6,383 bases of DNA from Prevotellaceae bacterium UBA7028 (GTDB lineage Bacteria > Bacteroidota > Bacteroidia > Bacteroidales > Bacteroidaceae). The position numbers and the translations under genes were made by a program. The first letter of the stretch is position 1; each line of letters begins with the position of its first letter. This document shows, piece by piece, positions 1 through 4,922 of the stretch. The DNA is taken from the NCBI GenBank assembly GCA_002494215.1, contig DLBF01000036.1, forward strand, positions 1 to 6,383. Reading direction: 5' to 3'. The notes below the pieces were generated by a model. It searched no databases. It worked only from the letters and a program-made list of their open reading frames with translations, and was not told where the DNA came from.

Positions 1-49
1 CTTCCCCATGCGCTATGAGATTGACTACGTGCGTGTGTATCAAAAATAG
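1..49 (+). CDS. C-terminal end of a probable family 16 glycoside hydrolase (5' truncated)
   Basis: The first complete codon starts at position 2 and the frame ends in TAG at 47-49, leaving 15 residues: FPMRYEIDYVRVYQK. The closing pattern, a hydrophobic strand reading (I/V)DYVRVYQ a few residues from the stop, is typical of the last beta-strand of GH16 beta-glucanases and laminarinases, which are common in polysaccharide-degrading Bacteroidota. Such enzymes are usually exported and cut beta-1,3 or mixed-linkage glucans. Nothing of the catalytic site lies in the window. The family call rests on this short tail only, and another concanavalin-like lectin-fold protein could end in the same way. 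The sigma factor gene starts 20 bp downstream, so read-through between the two is possible. Confidence 0.6.
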   Translation, partial: FPMRYEIDYVRVYQK

Positions 50-69
50 GAAAAGAAATATCTAATGCT

Positions 70-543
70 ATGGATATCAAGGAACAAGAGTTCTCGCGGA
101 TGGTCAGGGAGAATAAAAGCACCATTTACACAGTGTGCTATATGTTCTCTAATGACGAAGACGAGGTAAGTGACCTCTTTCAGGAGACGCTTATTAATCT
201 ATGGAAAGGTTTTGAATCTTTCCGCCATGAGAGCAAACTAAGTACATGGATTTACCGTGTAGCCATGAACACTTGCATCTCTGCTGACCGCAAAAAACGC
301 AGGCAGGGCAGCAAAGTGCCCTTGTCTATGAACATTAACCTCTACGATGACGAGGACCATGAGACCAAACAAGTCCGTCAGCTGCATGAACGCATACAGC
401 GGCTCGACCTTATAGATCGTGCTCTGGTGATGATGTGGCTGGAAGGTATGAGCTACGAAGAGATTGCCGAGGTGGTCGGAATCAGCGTTAAGAACGTGGG
501 AGTGAAACTTGTTCGTATTAAAGAAAAACTGAAACAGAAATAA
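70..543 (+). CDS. ECF-type RNA polymerase sigma factor (sigma-70 family)
   Basis: This 157-residue protein has the size and two-domain build of an extracytoplasmic-function sigma factor, which directs RNA polymerase to a small regulon. Sigma region 2 spans about residues 8-77, with DLFQETLINLWK at 35-46 (core-binding helix 2.2) and the segment FRHESKLSTWIYRVAMNTC at 51-69, followed by a basic KKRR stretch at 75-78. A short acidic linker (about 80-104) leads to region 4 at about 105-155, whose helix-turn-helix is MSYEEIAEVVGISVKNVGVK at 127-146. There is no region 1.1 or region 3, as expected for ECF factors. ATG at 70 is the first in-frame start and no strong Shine-Dalgarno sequence precedes it. 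The membrane protein gene begins 3 bp after the stop and is probably co-transcribed. The promoter specificity and the stimulus cannot be read from the sequence. Confidence 0.93.
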   Translation: MDIKEQEFSRMVRENKSTIYTVCYMFSNDEDEVSDLFQETLINLWKGFESFRHESKLSTWIYRVAMNTCISADRKKRRQGSKVPLSMNINLYDDEDHETKQVRQLHERIQRLDLIDRALVMMWLEGMSYEEIAEVVGISVKNVGVKLVRIKEKLKQK

Positions 544-546
544 ACT

Positions 547-1128
547 ATGGAAGATATGAACTTTGAAGAGATGCGCAATCAGATTGCGCTACTTAAAGAA
601 AAGCTTGACCGTCAGGAAATTGTCAGCGATCATCTCCTCCGTGAAACCATGCGTACTGGGGTGTCGGCTATCAACAAGAATAAGTTGTTGGCCTATGTCT
701 GTGCCCTCCTTTGCCTCGTCTTATATCCGCTCCTTTATGTGTCGGGTACGTTTAGTAATGCCTTTGTGATAGCCACGTGCCTTATGATGCTACTTTGTTT
801 CGTGGCTACATATTATATACACAGACCTGTTGACCGCATGAATCTGATGACGGAAGACCTTGTCACCGTAGCACGTGTTATGGCTAAGTTCCGTAGGCAG
901 TACGACCAGTGGATGTATTATGTTACTCCATCGCTGCTTATTCCTTGGCTAAGTTGGGCTGTCTATGAGTTTGCATGGAAGAATGCACCAGCTGGAATGA
1001 ACCACTGGCTGATGGCACTACCGTTGTTGGTAGGGGCTGGCATAGGGCTGCTGATAGGTTACTACATGCACAGGAATACTGTGAATGCAGCCCAGAAAAT
1101 CATAGACCAAATAGAAGAAGTAAAATAA
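547..1128 (+). CDS. Four-helix membrane protein, candidate anti-sigma partner of the ECF factor
   Basis: This 193-residue protein is not a family I can name with certainty. Residues about 5-38 are charged and heptad-like (IALLKEKLDRQ), suggesting a cytoplasmic amphipathic or coiled-coil helix. Four hydrophobic segments follow at about 47-67, 71-92, 125-144 and 154-174. Basic residues cluster in the N-terminus, the 93-124 loop (RPVDR, KFRRQ) and the C-terminal tail, so both ends should be cytoplasmic and the periplasmic loops only a few residues long. The gene begins 3 bp after the sigma factor stop, which suggests translational coupling and a regulatory partnership. There is no Hx3Cx2C zinc anti-sigma motif, no FecR-like domain and no periplasmic sensor domain, so the anti-sigma role is inferred from position. 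ATG at 547 is chosen because of the tight coupling; ATG at 556 is an alternative. Confidence 0.8.
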   Translation: MEDMNFEEMRNQIALLKEKLDRQEIVSDHLLRETMRTGVSAINKNKLLAYVCALLCLVLYPLLYVSGTFSNAFVIATCLMMLLCFVATYYIHRPVDRMNLMTEDLVTVARVMAKFRRQYDQWMYYVTPSLLIPWLSWAVYEFAWKNAPAGMNHWLMALPLLVGAGIGLLIGYYMHRNTVNAAQKIIDQIEEVK

Positions 1129-2205
1129 TTAAAGGCTGTAATGCCTATTGCGTAAGACGGCATCCAGAATGGTGATGGCCGCCATTGCTTCAACAATAGG
1201 GACTGCACGTGGTAGAACGCAAGGATCGTGTCTGCCACGTGCTGTCAGTTTGGTGGCTTCTCCGTCTTTTGTTACGGTATCCTGTTCCATCAGCAGAGTT
1301 GCTACAGGCTTGAAGGCAACACGGAAGTAAATGTCCTCGCCGTTGGATATACCACCCTGAATGCCGCCGCTGTTATTGGTGGCAAAGCCAATCTTTCCGT
1401 CGGGTAGAGGGCACATTATATCGTTCTGCTGACTGCCACGAGCCGTAACACCAGCAAAGCCTTGCCCGTATTCAAATCCCTTGACAGCGTTTATGCTCAG
1501 CATGGCATGGCCCAAGAGAGCGTGTAACTTATCAAAGGCTGGTTCGCCCAATCCTACGGGGCAACCCTTTATGACGCATGATATAATGCCGCCTATGGTA
1601 TCGCCTTCGGACTTTACCTCTGTAATCAGGTCGGCCATCTTCTGGGCGTATGTTGCATCAGGACAACGAACATCATTGGTCTCCGTTAGGGAGAGGTCGT
1701 AATCGTTGTACGTGCCAGGCAGGGCTATATTGCCAACCTGCTGGGTATAAGCTTGAATGATGATGCCCATCTGCTTCAGTGCCAGTTTGGCAAAGGCGCC
1801 TCCCACCACACGGCTGATGGTCTCGCGGGCAGAACTGCGCCCGCCGCCGCGATGATCGCGGATGCCGTATTTCTGCGTGTAGGTGTAGTCGGCATGGCTT
1901 GGACGGAATACATTTCGCATATTCTCGTAATCCTGGCTGTGCTGGTTGGTGTTGCGTACCACAAAGCCTATAGGCTGGCCTGTGGTCTTTCCTTCAAAGA
2001 TACCACTCAGCAACTCCACCTTGTCAGCTTCATTACGTGCTGTGGTAAGCTTACTCTGTCCTGGTCGGCGACGATCCAGCTCATGCTGAATGAAGTCTTC
2101 ATCCACAGCAATGCCGGCAGGCATGCCGTCGATAACACCACCTACGGCTGCACCATGGCTCTCGCCAAAGGTGGTTATGCGAAATATCTGTCCGAAAGTA
2201 TTCAT
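1129..2205 (-). CDS. aroC: Chorismate synthase
   Basis: AroC catalyses the last step of the shikimate pathway in the cytoplasm, converting 5-enolpyruvylshikimate-3-phosphate to chorismate with reduced FMN as cofactor. The 358 residues match the usual length of the single-domain enzyme. The N-terminus carries the family signature [13 protein letters not shown] (11-23) with the conserved His17. The second catalytic histidine lies in RPSHADYTY (101-109, His104). The FMN/substrate-binding stretch [16 protein letters not shown] is at 114-129, and the C-terminal signature [18 protein letters not shown] is at 323-340. All key motifs are intact. The start at 2205 gives the standard N-terminus MNTFGQIFR, with no Shine-Dalgarno sequence upstream. 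It lies 60 bp after the FKBP gene with no clear promoter of its own, so co-transcription is likely. Its stop codon directly abuts that of the convergent membrane protein gene. Confidence 0.98.
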   Translation of the reverse strand: MNTFGQIFRITTFGESHGAAVGGVIDGMPAGIAVDEDFIQHELDRRRPGQSKLTTARNEADKVELLSGIFEGKTTGQPIGFVVRNTNQHSQDYENMRNVFRPSHADYTYTQKYGIRDHRGGGRSSARETISRVVGGAFAKLALKQMGIIIQAYTQQVGNIALPGTYNDYDLSLTETNDVRCPDATYAQKMADLITEVKSEGDTIGGIISCVIKGCPVGLGEPAFDKLHALLGHAMLSINAVKGFEYGQGFAGVTARGSQQNDIMCPLPDGKIGFATNNSGGIQGGISNGEDIYFRVAFKPVATLLMEQDTVTKDGEATKLTARGRHDPCVLPRAVPIVEAMAAITILDAVLRNRHYSL

Positions 2206-2213
2206 CTGATTAA

Positions 2214-2243
2214 ATGAAGAGTGAAGAATGAAGAGTGAAGAAT
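2214..2243. repeat. Heptamer tandem repeat in the aroC leader
   Basis: The + strand shows four 7-bp units in alternating form, GAAGAGT, GAAGAAT, GAAGAGT, GAAGAAT (2216-2243). Equivalently, a 14-bp unit ATGAAGAGTGAAGA is repeated perfectly twice from 2214. On the aroC strand it reads as a pure C/T/A pyrimidine-rich run ending about 10 nt before the aroC start codon, so it lies in the leader or intercistronic RNA. Short perfect tandem units like these can vary in number through replication slippage. Confidence 0.85.
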
Positions 2244-2265
2244 TTGCTGCCGCAATGTTAAACTA

Positions 2266-2859
2266 TCAATTACTACAGCCGCCGCAACCACCTTCTCCAC
2301 AGCTGCCACTGTCGCAACCGCCGCAGTTGCCACCACCGCATCCGCCACCGCATCCGCCACAGCCACCGCCAGTCAATACGTTCAGGGCATCCTGAATCTC
2401 CTGATTGGTAGCCTCGCGGCTTTCGATCACCTTACCCACGAAGTTCAGTTCCTTGCCTGCAAGAGGGTGGTTCAGGTCAACGGTAATCTCCTTCTCTGTA
2501 ATCTCTGTGATGGTGCCGTTAAAACGCTCTCCGTCTGCATTCTGCAAGGGAACGACAGCACCCTCGTAGATGTAACGCTTGTCAATCTTGCCGTTTATCA
2601 TGAAGATGCTGGCAGGTACCTTCTGAACAGCCTCAGGGACAAAGGGGCCGTAAGCCTCTTCTGTGCTCAGCTTTATATCAAAACTGGCTCCTGGGGTAAG
2701 AGGTGCTATCTGAGACTCGAAGGCATCCAATGTCATGCCAAGCGCTGAGATAAACTGGAAGGGACGTTCTTCTGTAGCCTCTTCGATAAGCTCGCGTTCG
2801 TTACCCTGCATAGGTGCATACAATTGGTATGCTACGGTAATGTATTTGTTTTCTGCCAT
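2266..2859 (-). CDS. SlyD-like FKBP-type peptidyl-prolyl cis-trans isomerase with Cys/Gly-rich tail
   Basis: This cytoplasmic prolyl isomerase and chaperone has 197 residues. The FKBP fold begins at residue 5 (KYITVAYQLY) and holds ALGMTLDAFESQIAPLTPG (39-57) and the active-site segment AYGPFVPEAVQKVP (69-82). Residues about 83-126 form the insert-in-flap chaperone domain, followed by the SlyD hallmark DLNHPLAGKELNFVGKVIE (128-146). The tail (163-197) is almost all Gly and Cys, with eight cysteines at 167, 170, 174, 179, 182, 187, 192 and 195. These are the only cysteines in the protein. E. coli SlyD has a His/Cys-rich nickel-binding tail; here the tail has no histidine. ATG at 2859 is the start: an in-frame TTG at 2919 would lie inside the -33 promoter element, upstream of transcription. 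No Shine-Dalgarno sequence is seen. aroC follows after 60 bp. Confidence 0.93.
   Translation of the reverse strand: MAENKYITVAYQLYAPMQGNERELIEEATEERPFQFISALGMTLDAFESQIAPLTPGASFDIKLSTEEAYGPFVPEAVQKVPASIFMINGKIDKRYIYEGAVVPLQNADGERFNGTITEITEKEITVDLNHPLAGKELNFVGKVIESREATNQEIQDALNVLTGGGCGGCGGGCGGGNCGGCDSGSCGEGGCGGCSN
2336..2359 (-). repeat. 12-bp tandem duplication in the FKBP tail codons
   Basis: The + strand unit CCGCATCCGCCA occurs twice in perfect tandem (2336-2347 and 2348-2359), within a longer GGC/TGT-type repetitive stretch (about 2277-2370). Twelve bases keep the reading frame, so gain or loss of a unit would add or remove four residues of the Gly/Cys tail. This suggests that the tail changes length by in-frame slippage. 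Confidence 0.8.
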
Positions 2860-2889
2860 ACTATTTATGCTATTATTTGTTTTGGGGGA

Positions 2890-2920
2890 CAAAATTACGA
2901 AAAATCGAGCGCAGAACAAA
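2890..2920 (-). promoter_or_regulatory. Bacteroidota-type promoter of the FKBP gene
   Basis: On the minus strand, TTTG (2917-2920) is followed by exactly 19 bp and then TAATTTTG (2890-2897). This is a full match to the Bacteroidota primary sigma consensus TTTG-N19..21-TAnnTTTG. Transcription should start around 2880-2886, giving a leader of roughly 25 nt before ATG at 2859. A run of C follows the -7 box on the transcribed strand. The promoter fixes the start codon of the gene and probably drives aroC as well. Confidence 0.85.
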
Positions 2921-2935
2921 AGAATTCATTCTTTT
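2918..2935. terminator. Weak AT-rich inverted repeat after the DUF4421 gene
   Basis: AAAAGAAT (2918-2925) and ATTCTTTT (2928-2935) are perfectly complementary around a 2-nt centre, about 18 bp beyond the DUF4421 stop on the minus strand. It could act as a weak terminator for that gene, but only one of its 8 pairs is G-C, the T-run (2932-2938) lies on the + strand side, and it overlaps the -33 box of the FKBP promoter. It may be chance in AT-rich DNA. Confidence 0.3.
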
Positions 2936-2953
2936 TTTACCTTTTATATAGTG

Positions 2954-3940
2954 TTATAAACGGAAACCAAAGACCATACGGGCATGCCACTTGGTTTGGA
3001 AAGTGTAGTGCTTGAAATTGCCAAACGTTGATGAGTTGACTACGATATTGGATCCGATGAAGTATCTGGGACTGATGTTATAGATAATTGCTCCTCGGCT
3101 GTTAATCAGCAAATCAGGGAAGTGGGTAAATTCTTCTTTTTTTACATCATCCATGGTAATGTTGTTATAGTTGTAAACAATGATTGTGGGCATTGCGGAT
3201 AGATGAAAGAGCCATTTCTGGTGTACAAAATTATAACCATAGCCACCGCCCAAAGCTATGTTCCTTACCTTGATTTGCAGGTTGTGAGATTCGGCTGGTG
3301 CATCTTCGCTGGTATTGACACTGCCTCCCATAAATGAAAAGCCTGCCATCCATGAGCCTGCTGAGCGTCGCTGGAAATAAGATTGTGAGAATGCGGCGGG
3401 GTATGAGAAACGCCGATGGTTGAAAATGTAGCAACCGGTGATGTTCAGCATCTTCATGCTGAGATAATCCTTGTCGATATGAAAATTCCCGTTTTTGGTG
3501 GTGATGTCACCTGAGAGAGTGTTGGATCTTTGGTAGCTGATGTCGAGGATATAACGGTTGGAGGATGCACTGATGTTTAGTTCGTAATCTGAGTTTTTCC
3601 CACTTATCTTCGCAGGATTGATAGAATATGAGGCTGCAATGCCCATGTAGCTTGCGCCCAGGCTAATTGTTCCCCTTGGGTCGGTAGAGATATGGGCATG
3701 CGAGTCGTTCCCGTCCTGCACATTCTTATACCGGATGGCGTTGCCAGATAAGTTGCCTCTTACCCTAATCAGAAGCCTTCTGTCGGGGCGACAGATATAT
3801 TGCGTGTCGTAGGTAACCTTTTCGTACCTTTCGCGTAATATGCTGTCCGCTCGTAAATAGAGCTTCTTAAACATGCTCTGTGGGAAGGCGTTGGTGCCAG
3901 CCATCAGTATAAGTATGACAAGAAAAAGTTTTTTTTCCAT
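2954..3940 (-). CDS. DUF4421 family protein, probable outer-membrane beta-barrel
   Basis: This 328-residue exported protein of unknown function is recognised from memory as DUF4421, a Bacteroidota family. The N-terminus MEKKLFLVILILMAGTNAFP is a signal peptide, with cleavage likely near residue 21. The mature protein opens with DTQYICRPDRRLLIRVRGN (45-63) and then has many alternating polar/hydrophobic strands, a block around NPAKISGKNSDYEL (108-121), and the aromatic-rich stretch SYPAAFSQSYFQRR (179-192). It ends in FGFRL, a hydrophobic/aromatic finish seen in outer-membrane barrels. ATG at 3940 is chosen because it places the signal peptide at the very start; a reading from 4030 would add 30 unrelated residues and begin inside the hairpin at 4014-4052. 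Codons 2-4 contain an A8 run. The promoter is uncertain: TACGTTTA at 3952-3959 (minus strand) resembles a -7 box but has no matching -33 element. Confidence 0.85.
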   Translation of the reverse strand: MEKKLFLVILILMAGTNAFPQSMFKKLYLRADSILRERYEKVTYDTQYICRPDRRLLIRVRGNLSGNAIRYKNVQDGNDSHAHISTDPRGTISLGASYMGIAASYSINPAKISGKNSDYELNISASSNRYILDISYQRSNTLSGDITTKNGNFHIDKDYLSMKMLNITGCYIFNHRRFSYPAAFSQSYFQRRSAGSWMAGFSFMGGSVNTSEDAPAESHNLQIKVRNIALGGGYGYNFVHQKWLFHLSAMPTIIVYNYNNITMDDVKKEEFTHFPDLLINSRGAIIYNISPRYFIGSNIVVNSSTFGNFKHYTFQTKWHARMVFGFRL

Positions 3941-4013
3941 GGTAGATATTCTAAACGTACTGTTATACGTTGATGTTCGGCCTTCTTTAAGATGGTTGGG
4001 TGTATATGAGGTA

Positions 4014-4052
4014 ACACAGAGAGGATGCACGGTGCGTACATCCTCTCTGTGT
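4014..4052. terminator. Strong hairpin after the DUF5362-like gene
   Basis: ACACAGAGAGGATG (4014-4027) and CATCCTCTCTGTGT (4039-4052) form a perfect 14-bp stem around an 11-nt loop. It starts 13 bp past the stop codon of the minus-strand DUF5362-like gene and lies before the DUF4421 gene, so a terminator between the two is the natural reading. No U-tract follows on either strand, so RNA stabilisation or processing is an alternative. Confidence 0.65.
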
Positions 4053-4065
4053 GTATGATAGTGGT

Positions 4066-4521
4066 TTAGAAGCGAGAGGCCATAGAGCCAATAGCAACCA
4101 TGCTACCTATCAGAACCAGGACATAAATAGCCAAAATGATGATGGTAAGGATGCCAATGAACTGCAGATAGCTGCGCATGCCGGCAAAACCACGTGCCAA
4201 CTCATTCTCGTTGTTGGTGAGGCAGGCTGCCTTTGTGCCATTGGCAAACTGGAATCCCTTAATCAAGGGGTAGATCATGATTGCAGCGGTAATCAGATAG
4301 GCAGAGCTAAGTACGCCGCGCATCATGCCAAAGGGGGATGGGCTGGGGAAACGATTCCCGATAGCCAGGAAGACGACGGAAATAAGCACCATAAAGGCAA
4401 CTCCAATACATCCTATAATGCAAAGGAACTTAGCCCACTTGGCTGAAGTAAGCAAATCAGCCTTCATACTCTCGTTAATTACCATTCCGGTAGTCTCTTG
4501 AACATTCATTTCTTCGCTCAT
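4066..4521 (-). CDS. DUF5362-like small integral membrane protein
   Basis: This 151-residue inner-membrane protein of unknown function resembles DUF5362 proteins of Bacteroidota, a match made from memory. A polar N-terminus (1-28) leads to the motif SAKWAKFLCIIGCIGVAFMV (26-45). Hydrophobic segments lie at about 30-54, 68-88 and 118-147, the last long enough for one or two helices. Between segments two and three is a cytoplasm-like loop FANGTKAACLTNNENELARG (92-111), which I associate with the family. No catalytic motif is visible. ATG at 4521 is used; ATG at 4509 is a possible alternative. The A/T-rich upstream sequence has no Shine-Dalgarno sequence, as is usual in this phylum. A strong hairpin follows the stop, which argues for a monocistronic unit. 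Confidence 0.8.
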   Translation of the reverse strand: MSEEMNVQETTGMVINESMKADLLTSAKWAKFLCIIGCIGVAFMVLISVVFLAIGNRFPSPSPFGMMRGVLSSAYLITAAIMIYPLIKGFQFANGTKAACLTNNENELARGFAGMRSYLQFIGILTIIILAIYVLVLIGSMVAIGSMASRF

Positions 4522-4857
4522 TTTGATAATAGTTTTTACGTTAAATACTAGTTTTTAGGATTATTCGTTCACGAAAATACGAAGAATCTTCCACTTTGCG
4601 TGTAAATTGCATCACTTTTTTGTGAAAATATATGATATTTTCCTAACTGGGCCGTAAGTTTTCCCTAACTGGGCAACAAAAAATAACAAACAGTTGGTTT
4701 TTGACTAAAGAGAATGATGCTTCAGCTGGTGAAAAAGCTTTGTTTTATGTGCTGACATAATATGATTGAAAATACGGAATCGGACATTAGATTGGTACTG
4801 CTTTTGGGAAAATGGATATACATTTGTTACCGAAAGTGGATAAATATCAGGTAAATG
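4522..4857. other. Intergenic region between the divergent DUF5362-like gene and ilvD
   Basis: No credible gene is seen here. The stretch is AT-rich and holds the paired direct repeat at 4642-4674 and a small palindrome, TTCGT-TC-ACGAA (4564-4575), with a third ACGAA copy at 4579-4583. The promoter of the DUF5362-like gene must lie in its left part. The best -7 candidate on the minus strand is TATTTTCG (4572-4579), one mismatch from TAnnTTTG, but no TTTG stands at the right distance. About 180 bp (4675-4857) show nothing recognisable. Confidence 0.6.
4642..4674. repeat. Pair of 11-bp direct repeats, 22-bp period
   Basis: CCTAACTGGGC occurs at 4642-4652 and again at 4664-4674. Each copy is preceded by a TTTT run, with one extra C in the second copy. 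The start-to-start distance is 22 bp, about two helical turns, so both copies face the same side of the DNA. This fits a binding site for a dimeric or cooperatively bound regulator. It lies about 120-150 bp upstream of the DUF5362-like gene and about 200 bp upstream of the ilvD promoter, so the target gene is unclear. Confidence 0.7.
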
Positions 4858-4889
4858 GTTGCATAAGAGCAAGTTTTTGATTAATTTTG
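4858..4889 (+). promoter_or_regulatory. Bacteroidota-type promoter of ilvD
   Basis: TAATTTTG (4882-4889) is a full match to the -7 consensus TAnnTTTG. GTTG (4858-4861), three of four bases of the -33 element, lies 20 bp upstream. Transcription should begin around 4893-4900, leaving a leader of only about 25-30 nt. That is too short for a leader-peptide attenuator or a riboswitch, so control of ilvD would have to act at initiation or from upstream sites. Confidence 0.75.
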
Positions 4890-4910
4890 CCCCCTCATTT
4901 AAATAAGGTA

Positions 4911-4915
4911 AGGAG
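4911..4915 (+). promoter_or_regulatory. Shine-Dalgarno sequence of ilvD
   Basis: AGGAG lies 7 nt before the ilvD ATG at 4923. It is notable because none of the other complete genes in this window has a recognisable Shine-Dalgarno sequence at this distance, and it supports 4923 as the start. Confidence 0.75.
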
Positions 4916-4922
4916 TAAAGAT

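Noticed and set aside
1753..2217. 154-codon + strand frame opposite aroC
   Set aside because: It is entirely antisense to aroC, whose motifs are intact. No domain is visible in the translation.
2860..2919. Upstream extension of the FKBP gene to a TTG start at 2919
   Set aside because: The extension would cover both the -7 and -33 boxes of the promoter, so it could not be on the transcript. ATG at 2859 gives the normal FKBP N-terminus.
3929..3936. A8 run at codons 2-4 of the DUF4421 gene as a phase-variation tract
   Set aside because: Eight A residues arise simply from Glu-Lys-Lys codons at the start of a signal peptide. That is too short and too ordinary to claim slippage control.
3941..4030. 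30-residue N-terminal extension of the DUF4421 protein
   Set aside because: It would begin in the hairpin loop and stem and would bury the signal peptide inside the protein.
4572..4579. TATTTTCG on the minus strand as the promoter of the DUF5362-like gene
   Set aside because: It has one mismatch to the -7 consensus and no TTTG at 19-21 bp upstream. The real promoter may be a variant not recognised here.
4890..4922. Leader-peptide attenuator or riboswitch before ilvD
   Set aside because: The predicted leader is only about 25-30 nt, with no small open frame rich in Val/Leu/Ile and no hairpin pair.
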